This document shows, in pieces, positions 1 through 4,707 of a DNA stretch of 7,657 nt (positions are counted from its first letter, which is position 1; each line of letters opens with the position of its first letter). The stretch covers positions 1 to 7,657 of the forward strand of contig JAFGFO010000267.1 in NCBI GenBank assembly GCA_016931085.1, written 5' to 3'. The notes beneath the pieces were generated by a model. That model made no database searches. It saw nothing but the letters and a program-made list of their open reading frames with translations, and had not been told where the DNA came from. The stretch is from Thermoflexales bacterium (GTDB lineage: Bacteria > Chloroflexota > Anaerolineae > Fen-1058). Made by a program: the position numbers and the translations under genes.

Positions 1-141
1 GACCCGGAGGTGGACATTGTGACGGCTGCCACGTTTTTGGGTCACAGCCGGCTGGACACGACGATGCGCTATTCCAGGCCGGGCGAGGAGGATCTGGAGC
101 GGGCGGCGGAGAGATTGGGTAGAGGGAGAGGAGTGGCGTGA
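1..141 (+). CDS. Tyrosine recombinase/integrase, C-terminal end (5' truncated by window)
   Basis: This is the last 46 codons of a tyrosine site-specific recombinase, open at the window edge and ending with TGA at 139-141. The visible peptide contains FLGHSRLDTTMRYSRP. The histidine of LGH (codon 15 of the fragment) and a tyrosine nine residues later (codon 24) match the spacing of the conserved LGH-xxxxTT-xx-Y block of XerC/XerD and phage integrases, where the tyrosine is the DNA-cleaving nucleophile. The tail after it (EEDLERAAERL) is a short acidic and basic helix, as is usual in this family. The catalytic arginines and the N-terminal core-binding domain lie outside the window, so a chromosomal Xer-like enzyme cannot be told from an element integrase. 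No attachment site or tRNA end is visible next to it. Confidence 0.85.
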   Translation, partial: DPEVDIVTAATFLGHSRLDTTMRYSRPGEEDLERAAERLGRGRGVA

Positions 142-315
142 TGAAAGTAACAATCGTGGGCGGGCGTGCCGTGGTGATTGTGTCCGGTGCGTTCTGCCTG
201 TCTTCAAACCATGGCGGCCGGGATGCACGCGGTATTGAGTGGGGTGGGCAAAGCTGGGTGGTAAGGCCGACCGGGGACGTGCAAGGCTTGACATCCGTGA
301 CGCTAATGGACAGGG

Positions 316-343
316 TTGCCATTTCTGTGGTATCGTGTACAAT
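316..343 (+). promoter_or_regulatory. Sigma70-like promoter of the hybrid regulator gene
   Basis: TTGCCA (316-321) and TACAAT (338-343) are separated by 16 bp. Each differs from the sigma70 consensus by one base. Transcription would begin near 350, giving a leader of about 45 nt before the GTG start at 394. The predicted site lies in the gap after the recombinase gene and so gives the regulator its own transcription start. Confidence 0.55.
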
Positions 344-381
344 ACAGCCGGGATTGAGGTCGAGGCTACTGCCTCCCTGCC

Positions 382-387
382 GAGGAG
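382..387 (+). promoter_or_regulatory. Ribosome binding site fixing the GTG start at 394
   Basis: GAGGAG is followed by a 6-nt spacer and then GTG at 394-396. This is the reason for choosing a GTG start. The protein then begins MSEPTHRRPVIGLLID, in which PVIGLLID is the usual first beta-strand of a LacI-type binding domain. Confidence 0.7.
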
Positions 388-393
388 ATAAGC

Positions 394-3180
394 GTGAGCG
401 AGCCAACTCACCGCCGGCCGGTTATCGGCCTGCTGATAGACATGCTTTCCCCGCCCGACTCCCGGGCCACTTGGTTGGGCGCAAGCGACGCCGCGCGAGA
501 ACACGGCGCCAATCTGCTGTGCTTCGTAGGCGGGGCGTTGTGCAGCACACACGGTTTTGAGGCCCAGGCCAACGCCCTCTACGACTTGATCGACCCTGCG
601 CCATCAAGAGATGGCGTGCAGGTAAACGGCCTCATCATCTCGTCAAATGGCTTGGGTCGCTACGGCCAGGACGTGCAAGCCTTTTGCAAAAGTTACCTTC
701 CTCTGCCGGTGGTCAGCGTCACGGCAGGACTGCCCTTGACGACAGTGTACGATCAGGGCCGGCAGGCCGTCGAATTGCTGCTGGCTGACCTGGCCGGCGG
801 CCGCATGCCCCAGCATGTGACCGTGCCCGCCGAGCCGCCCGCGCGCCGCTCGTGCGGCGGTTTGCTCCCGGCTGAGACACAAGCAGCGGCAGACGGCGAG
901 TCGTGCTTGCGAAGGGACCCACCGGCGCAGTCTGAGCGGCGCACCCAAACGCTGTACGAAATCGGCCAGGCGCTGATCACCTCGTTCGACGTGGAGGAGT
1001 TGGCCAATCTACTGGCCAGGGAATTGCCCCGCCTGGACATCCCCGCTTGCTACCTGGCCCTGTATGAGCCGGATGATGCTTCCCCTCACGAGATAGGCAC
1101 GGCGGGAGAAGCAAGCGGGCCGGGCCAATGGGCGCGGCTGGTTTTGGCTTACGAGGACGCGGAGCACACCCCTGCCCGGCAAGCCGAGATCGAGTCCAGG
1201 GGGCAACGCTTCCCCTCCCGTCAATTGATACCGGGGGGCCTGCAACCCCTGGATGCGGATCGTCCCAAGCCAGCCAGCCTGGTCGTCGAGCCGCTCTATT
1301 TCGGTTGGGAGCAGATCGGCTTTGTCCTGTTCGAGATGGGGCCGCGGCAGGGCAGCCTGTACGACGCGCTGCGTGGGTTACTCAGCAGCGCGCTCAAAAA
1401 CATATCACTTCTCGATTGCACCCGTCCGGCGCTGGATTCGTCTGCTTCGCACACGCTGTCGTTAGAGCAAATCCGGCACATCTGGCGCTGCGCCGAGCAG
1501 CAGCGCCGGGTGGTCGACAACCTGATCGATTTGTCGCAGGTCGAGGCTGATGCGCCATTAGGAAATGGCGGACTGGAATTGCGGCCAGAGCTGGTCGACT
1601 TGCAGCCGCTGCTTCAGGAAGTGCTTCGCAGTGCAGTGGACGCTGCCCCGGCCGGGCGTAACGTGAGATGGCGTCTCGACGTGCCCGTCCGCCTGCCAAT
1701 GATCCAGGCCGACCCGGCCCGGCTGCGCCAGGTGCTGCTCAACCTGCTGGACAATGCGGCCAGGTTCACCACCAGCGGCGAGATCGTGCTGGGAGCTTTG
1801 GTAGCGCCTCCCCACCTGCATATTTGGGTGAGCGACACCGGCTGTGGCATCCCAGCCGAGCGGCAGGCGCGTCTCTTTGAGCATGACGCCGTGGCGGAGG
1901 ATGAATCACAGGGGCCGGGCGGGCTGGGGTTGGGACTGCTGCTCGCCCGGCGACTGGTGGCGCTGCATTGCGGCTCGATAGCTGTGGAGAGCCAGGTAGG
2001 GCGCGGCAGTACCTTCCACGTCTATCTACCGCTGCCTAGCCTGGATGGCCATGTGGCCGCCGGGACCGAAGCTGCGGACGTGCGCTTTCTGTTGCTGTTG
2101 GCGCCGGTGGCTGGGCAGCCGCCGGCCGAGATCGCTAGCCTTTGCCAGAGCCTGGGAGTGGATCTGCGCTGGCTGCTGCCTGGCGACGCCCCGGAGCTTG
2201 TCCTGGCTGGCGGACAGCCGGCCGCGTTGGCGTGGGACCTGGCCGGCGCCAGCATTGGTGACTGGGCGATGGTACAGCGCCTGCGCCGCCACCCCCGGCT
2301 GTGCCAGGCCCCCTTCATCTTGTACGGTCAGGGAAGCGAGCCGACCCTGACCGCCGGCCTGACGAGCTTTATCCCTACGGCGGCCGGCAGCAAGACGCTG
2401 CTCGAGTTCATTGACGCCGTCCGGCCCAAAGGCGAAGTCAGGCCCATTCTCATCGTGGACGACGACCCCGACGCTCGCCAACTGTACCAGATCATTATAG
2501 GCAGAGGGTTGCCTGGCTACCCCGTGTGCGCCGCCAGCGGTGGGGAGGAAGCGCTGGCCTTTACGGCCGCTCAAGTTCCTGGCCTGGTGCTGTTGGACCT
2601 GATGATGCCAGGCATGGACGGCTTTGAGGTGCTGGACCGGCTGCGCGCCGAGGCGCGCACGCGGCAGGTGCCGGTCTTGATTCTCAGTGGCAAGCTCCTC
2701 AGCCTGCGCGATGTCGAGCGGATAGAGCGGCACGCGCGGGTCACGTTTCACACCAAAGGAGTTCTGTCCAACGCTGAGATCATTGCCTCCTTGCACCAGG
2801 CCTTGTTTGGCGCCGATACGCTGCCGCCGCATACCAGCGCGCTGGTCAAGCGTGCCGTGGCTTATCTGCAGCAGAACTATGCTTGCCCGCTGTCCCGCCA
2901 GCAGGTTGCTGAGGCAGTAGACACGAGCGAGGGATATCTTGGCAAGATCTTTGGCCGGGAACTGGGCCTTTCGCCCATAGAATACCTGAATCGCTATCGC
3001 GTCAAGCAAGCCCAAGACCTGCTGCGCCGCACGGATGAAGCTGTCGGCAAAATAGCCCGGCAGGTTGGGTTCGAAGACACGCGCTATTTTAGCCGTGTCT
3101 TTCGCCAGGTGACTGGCTTTTCCCCCAGGACGTACCGAGAGCGCTTCGAGCAAGACGATGCGCAAACCGCGACCTGCTGA
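394..3180 (+). CDS. Hybrid sensor/response regulator: LacI-type sensor (internally deleted), GAF-like, HATPase, two REC modules, AraC HTH
   Basis: A 928-aa one-protein signalling chain, probably cytoplasmic since no signal peptide or membrane segment is seen. Residues 9-154 resemble a LacI/GalR periplasmic-binding-like domain but run directly from its early part (PLPVVSV, 103-109) to its end (LTTV...GRQAVELLL, ...ARRSCGG), so the middle is missing. Residues 186-340 form a GAF-like region. Residues 356-386 match only the second helix of a HisKA domain; no H-box is present. The HATPase shows the N-box (N450, N454), G1 (DTGCG, 481-485) and G2 (GGLGLG, 509-514). Residues 562-680 look like a degenerate receiver. 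Residues 684-805 are a complete receiver with D689-D691, phosphoacceptor D735 in LLDLMMPG, S765 and K788. Residues 816-918 are an AraC double helix-turn-helix, including VGFEDTRYFSRVFRQ. It probably activates transcription, plausibly at the repeats at 3230-3266. The domain calls are firm; the signal and targets are unknown. Confidence 0.9.
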   Translation: MSEPTHRRPVIGLLIDMLSPPDSRATWLGASDAAREHGANLLCFVGGALCSTHGFEAQANALYDLIDPAPSRDGVQVNGLIISSNGLGRYGQDVQAFCKSYLPLPVVSVTAGLPLTTVYDQGRQAVELLLADLAGGRMPQHVTVPAEPPARRSCGGLLPAETQAAADGESCLRRDPPAQSERRTQTLYEIGQALITSFDVEELANLLARELPRLDIPACYLALYEPDDASPHEIGTAGEASGPGQWARLVLAYEDAEHTPARQAEIESRGQRFPSRQLIPGGLQPLDADRPKPASLVVEPLYFGWEQIGFVLFEMGPRQGSLYDALRGLLSSALKNISLLDCTRPALDSSASHTLSLEQIRHIWRCAEQQRRVVDNLIDLSQVEADAPLGNGGLELRPELVDLQPLLQEVLRSAVDAAPAGRNVRWRLDVPVRLPMIQADPARLRQVLLNLLDNAARFTTSGEIVLGALVAPPHLHIWVSDTGCGIPAERQARLFEHDAVAEDESQGPGGLGLGLLLARRLVALHCGSIAVESQVGRGSTFHVYLPLPSLDGHVAAGTEAADVRFLLLLAPVAGQPPAEIASLCQSLGVDLRWLLPGDAPELVLAGGQPAALAWDLAGASIGDWAMVQRLRRHPRLCQAPFILYGQGSEPTLTAGLTSFIPTAAGSKTLLEFIDAVRPKGEVRPILIVDDDPDARQLYQIIIGRGLPGYPVCAASGGEEALAFTAAQVPGLVLLDLMMPGMDGFEVLDRLRAEARTRQVPVLILSGKLLSLRDVERIERHARVTFHTKGVLSNAEIIASLHQALFGADTLPPHTSALVKRAVAYLQQNYACPLSRQQVAEAVDTSEGYLGKIFGRELGLSPIEYLNRYRVKQAQDLLRRTDEAVGKIARQVGFEDTRYFSRVFRQVTGFSPRTYRERFEQDDAQTATC

Positions 3181-3229
3181 CTCTGCGCGTGCCCCATTTC
3201 TGCCCAAACAGCCATGAAGACGTGAAAGA

Positions 3230-3266
3230 GGAGCGTTTTGTCCACAAACTGGAGCGTTTTGTCCAC
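3230..3266 (+). repeat. Two 16-bp direct repeats with 21-bp period (candidate AraC-type operator)
   Basis: GGAGCGTTTTGTCCAC occurs exactly twice, at 3230-3245 and 3251-3266, with a 5-nt gap. The 21-bp period is two helical turns, the same spacing as the paired half-sites bound by AraC-family activators such as AraC at araI1-I2. The second copy covers the -35 zone of the promoter downstream. The repeats start 50 bp after the stop of a gene whose product ends in an AraC DNA-binding domain, so that protein is the natural candidate to bind. The binding itself is inference. Confidence 0.75.
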
Positions 3267-3283
3267 CTCAGTTGTGATACAAT
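3257..3283 (+). promoter_or_regulatory. Activator-dependent promoter downstream of the 21-bp repeats
   Basis: TACAAT (3278-3283) is a near-consensus -10 box followed by an A-rich start region. Upstream there is no good -35 at the normal distance: TTTTGT (3257-3262) is 15 bp away and TTGTCC (3259-3264) only 13 bp. A strong -10, a poor -35 and an operator repeat overlapping the -35 is the pattern of a promoter needing an activator. Transcription would run rightward from about 3290. Confidence 0.5.
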
Positions 3284-3337
3284 AAAAAGCGTGGTCACAG
3301 TTGTTACCTGATCACAGCAAGTTTAGGGCGTAGGGTA

Positions 3338-3366
3338 TTGGGTTGGGTGCTTTGTGCTCAACCCAA
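3338..3366 (+). other. Hairpin in the leader (8-bp perfect stem)
   Basis: TTGGGTTG (3338-3345) pairs with CAACCCAA (3359-3366) across a 13-nt loop, and two or three further inner pairs are possible with G-U wobbles. No T-run follows, so it is not a standard intrinsic terminator. It may be an RNA structure in the leader or an operator. Confidence 0.45.
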
Positions 3367-3441
3367 CAAGAACCCGGCCAGGTTGGAGGTTTGGCAACGT
3401 GGGGAGACCATTTGGCACTATACCTCAATCATTTTGCCTTG

Positions 3442-3457
3442 CTTTGCATAGGCAAAG
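3442..3457 (+). other. Short hairpin CTTTGC/GCAAAG with 4-nt loop
   Basis: CTTTGC (3442-3447) and GCAAAG (3452-3457) form a perfect 6-bp stem around ATAG. An adjacent alternative pairing, GGGGT (3457-3461) with ACCCC (3472-3476), shares base 3457, so the two stems would meet there. The feature is short and may be chance. Confidence 0.3.
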
Positions 3458-3472
3458 GGGTGTGGTTGTTTA

Positions 3473-3484
3473 CCCCCCCCCCCC
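3473..3484 (+). repeat. Homopolymer tract of 12 C
   Basis: An uninterrupted run of twelve C follows TTTA and precedes GAACATT. Tracts this long slip during replication and sequencing, so the length may vary or be an assembly artefact. It is in non-coding sequence between a candidate promoter and the small genes. Confidence 0.85.
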
Positions 3485-3618
3485 GAACATTTGAGCTATA
3501 TCTCAGAACAGGGGTTCAGTCCGCGTGTCCTGCTGCCTGGCGACTGGGAAGCAAGAGGCCGACGTCGTTCCGCCGCCCTGGCTCTGCCGAAGGTTGCTTT
3601 GCCACACCTGCACTTGCG

Positions 3619-3639
3619 CTTGTCCTTTTGGGGGACAAG
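3619..3639 (+). other. Hairpin CTTGTCC/GGACAAG with 7-nt loop
   Basis: CTTGTCC (3619-3625) pairs perfectly with GGACAAG (3633-3639) around TTTTGGG. Three more outer pairs are possible in RNA with two wobbles, giving about 10 bp. No T-run follows. It could be a leader RNA structure or a palindromic protein site. Confidence 0.4.
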
Positions 3640-3649
3640 TGTTCGCTCT

Positions 3650-3723
3650 ATTCGCCATTCGCCATCCCGCGCCGGCCGAGAGGGCCATTCGTCGTTTGGC
3701 GTCCGTCACTCGTCGCCCATCAC
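3650..3723 (+). repeat. Heptamer-type degenerate tandem repeats
   Basis: ATTCGCC occurs twice in tandem (3650-3656, 3657-3663), followed by the related ATCCCGC. Further on, CCGTCAC (3703-3709), TCGTCGC (3710-3716) and CCATCAC (3717-3723) form three in-register related heptamers ending four bases before the GGAGG of the next gene. Such heptamer arrays are known as intergenic short tandem repeats in cyanobacteria and some other bacteria. Their function here is unknown. Confidence 0.45.
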
Positions 3724-3740
3724 CACTGGAGGTTCTACCC

Positions 3741-3860
3741 ATGTCACCCAGCCATAACACGCAATTGAGCAAGGACACGGCTGCTGTAACCATCGGCATA
3801 ATCCTTGTCGGGGCGTTGAGTATTGTCTTTTGTGAGAGTTGCATAGGAGGCAAAGCATGA
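3741..3860 (+). CDS. Small single-helix membrane protein (39 aa)
   Basis: A 39-residue peptide starting at ATG 3741 with an excellent GGAGG (3728-3732) 8 nt upstream. The N-terminus is polar (MSPSHNTQLSKD). Residues 13-31, including VTIGIILVGALSIVFC, form one hydrophobic helix long enough to cross a membrane, and a short tail with two cysteines (CESC) ends the chain. Its TGA overlaps the next gene's ATG by four bases (ATGA, 3857-3860), which suggests translational coupling. I recognise no family. Support is the ribosome site, the clean membrane helix and the overlap; the small size leaves some risk of a chance frame. It may be a membrane anchor, a partner subunit or a toxin-like peptide, but nothing decides between these. 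Confidence 0.6.
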   Translation: MSPSHNTQLSKDTAAVTIGIILVGALSIVFCESCIGGKA

Positions 3861-3976
3861 AACGGCGAATTCTCGGAGCAATTGTTGGAGCACTTGTTTG
3901 GATAATTTTCTGGGTAATCTTTTGGATAATTGCTGGAATGATTGAGGAGCGGTGCGCGTGGGCAAAGGGTGTCTAG
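3857..3976 (+). CDS. Small single-helix membrane protein with four-residue repeat (39 aa)
   Basis: A 39-residue peptide from ATG 3857, with AGGAGG (3845-3850) 6 nt upstream, lying inside the previous gene. It opens with a basic MKRR. Residues 5-29 are almost wholly hydrophobic and form one membrane helix. The tail (EERCAWAKGV) is charged. By the positive-inside rule the N-terminus would stay in the cytoplasm. The helix is built of four-residue units, (G or W)-x-(I or L)-x, six in a row at residues 7-30, so glycines 7, 11 and 27 and tryptophans 15, 19 and 23 recur every fourth residue. Such i/i+4 patterns suit tight helix packing and oligomerisation (inference). No family is recognised. Small size, one helix and basic start also resemble type I toxin peptides, but no antisense RNA gene is apparent. 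Confidence 0.65.
   Translation: MKRRILGAIVGALVWIIFWVIFWIIAGMIEERCAWAKGV
3875..3946 (+). repeat. Six degenerate 12-bp tandem units within a coding region
   Basis: Units begin at 3875, 3887, 3899, 3911, 3923 and 3935. The first two differ at one base in twelve (GGAGCAATTGTT and its neighbour with C for A at position 6). Units 3 and 5 share TGGATAATT, and unit 4 is a near variant. Each unit is four codons, so the period is visible in both the DNA and the membrane helix it encodes. This suggests growth by duplication of a 12-bp unit followed by divergence. Confidence 0.65.
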
Positions 3977-4148
3977 ATCACCGAAGCGAGAAAATGGCAG
4001 TGATATAGCACTTGTGAGGTCGGTGTTGCCCTTGCTCGTCGGCATCGTGCCCTTCGTCATTTCGCTCGACATCTCTCCCAGCCGCTTTGAGCAGCCAACG
4101 TATTTCAAGCCACCGCCTTTGCCGGTGGTCTATGACTCTTTCGCATGA
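3969..4148 (+). CDS. Possible small membrane protein with proline-rich tail (59 aa, start uncertain)
   Basis: An open frame ending at TGA 4146-4148. Residues around 15-36 (LVRSVLPLLVGIVPFVISLD) could make one membrane helix. The tail is polar and proline-rich (KPPPLPVV) and ends DSFA. The GTG at 3969 overlaps the previous gene by eight bases but has no properly spaced ribosome site. A TTG at 3942 would give 68 residues with only a weak GGA upstream, and GTGs at 4014 and 4023 are also possible. The case for a real gene is its position: it fills the gap between two better-supported small genes, and its stop overlaps the ribosome site and an alternative ATG (4145) of the next gene. No family is recognised. 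Confidence 0.4.
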   Translation: MSRSPKRENGSDIALVRSVLPLLVGIVPFVISLDISPSRFEQPTYFKPPPLPVVYDSFA

Positions 4149-4156
4149 GGTGTCAG

Positions 4157-4582
4157 ATGGAAGTACTTATCAACTGGGTGATTAGCAAATGGACATACTT
4201 GCTAGCATCGTGTTTTCTTCTGGTTATCTATTATGTTCTGGGCTCCTCCCGTATGCCGCCTAACCTCCGCCGAGTGATTATGGGGATTCCAATATCAGTA
4301 GCAGTGCTGGTCTATTGCTATCAAGTCGCAGCCGGCATGCACCCATGGAGGATATATGAATTGATGATGGTTTTGCCAGTAGGGCTATCAGGACTTGTAT
4401 TTGTTGTCGCAGCGTGCTGGCCTAAACTCCGAGATAGCTCTCTTGAACACTTTGCACAAATGGTAAGCGGAGTCTCGGTCTTCAGCTTTATAGCGGGTGG
4501 GGCGTCTGTGGTGGGAAGTGTTTTATTCGTCGTGATACTAATCGGGCTCATTGCAATCACTTTCCGACATAAGAGCACTTGA
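4157..4582 (+). CDS. Four-helix integral membrane protein, unknown family (141 aa)
   Basis: A small integral membrane protein. The start chosen is ATG 4157 (MEVLINWVISKW), with GAGG at 4147-4150 and a 6-nt spacer. An in-frame ATG at 4145 overlaps the previous stop as ATGA but lacks a ribosome site and would add four residues. Four hydrophobic stretches are visible: WTYLLASCFLLVIYYVLG; IMGIPISVAVLVYCYQVAAG; MMVLPVGLSGLVFVVAACW; and a glycine-rich last helix (FSFIAGGASVVGSVLFVVIL and onward). The loops are short and the C-terminus is basic (FRHKST). The two central loops (SSRMPPNLRR, WPKLRDSSLEHF) carry most of the charge. No catalytic motif or transporter signature is seen and I cannot name a family. 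Base composition is clearly more AT-rich than the regulator gene upstream. Confidence 0.75.
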   Translation: MEVLINWVISKWTYLLASCFLLVIYYVLGSSRMPPNLRRVIMGIPISVAVLVYCYQVAAGMHPWRIYELMMVLPVGLSGLVFVVAACWPKLRDSSLEHFAQMVSGVSVFSFIAGGASVVGSVLFVVILIGLIAITFRHKST

Positions 4583-4696
4583 CGGTAAATCTTTGACCCA
4601 CTGAAACCAGTCGCTATTTCGGAGAATCCAAGACAGTTTTTGTATGGAAAATCAAGGCATGGATTTGGTAAAGGCATCACTTGAAACTAATCTTGT

Positions 4697-4703
4697 AGGA
4701 GGT
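4697..4703 (+). promoter_or_regulatory. Strong ribosome binding site of the transglutaminase-like gene
   Basis: AGGAGGT lies 4 nt before ATG 4708, a near-perfect match to the anti-Shine-Dalgarno sequence. No terminator is seen in the 125-bp gap after the previous gene. TTGACC (4593-4598) with TATTTC (4615-4620) is only a weak promoter candidate, so co-transcription with the small membrane genes is possible. Confidence 0.7.
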
Positions 4704-4707
4704 CATC

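Larger units (their letters stand above)
3284..3740 (+). other. Non-coding leader region with hairpins, C-tract and heptamer repeats
   Basis: No convincing gene is seen in these 457 bases. The open frames crossing it read as low-quality, proline- and arginine-rich translations without a domain or ribosome binding site. It holds imperfect copies of TGGTCACAG and TGATCACAG (3292-3300, 3309-3317), several short hairpins, a run of 12 C, and heptamer-like repeats just before the first small gene. If the promoter at 3257-3283 drives the small genes, this is a long 5' leader of about 450 nt. I recognise no known riboswitch or RNA family in it. Confidence 0.5.

Noticed and set aside
288..293. Perfect TTGACA as a -35 box
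   Set aside because: No -10-like hexamer is found 16-18 bp downstream. The TTGCCA/TACAAT pair at 316-343 is a better promoter.
2026..3207. 393-codon open frame on the minus strand
   Set aside because: It lies fully antisense to the well-supported receiver and AraC domains of the regulator. Its translation has no recognisable domain, and GC-rich genes commonly give such shadow frames.
3230..3266. CRISPR array
   Set aside because: There are only two repeats with a 5-nt gap, too short for spacers, and no cas gene. The geometry fits a regulator site instead.
3343..3768. 141-codon plus-strand frame in the leader
   Set aside because: It has no ATG or ribosome site at its start, is read through the 12-C tract, and resembles no protein. 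It also overlaps the better-supported start at 3741.
3857..3976. Type I toxin-antitoxin locus
   Set aside because: The peptide size and helix would fit a type I toxin, but no divergent or antisense promoter or small RNA is visible, and coupling to neighbouring genes is unlike such loci.
3503..4108. 201-codon minus-strand frame across the leader and small genes
   Set aside because: The translation is low in hydrophobic core pattern and rich in serine, asparagine and proline. It is antisense to frames with strong ribosome sites.
4593..4620. TTGACC - 16 bp - TATTTC as promoter for the 4708 gene
   Set aside because: The -10 match is poor (TATTTC) and no supporting element is seen. It was kept only as a weak possibility in the ribosome-site entry.
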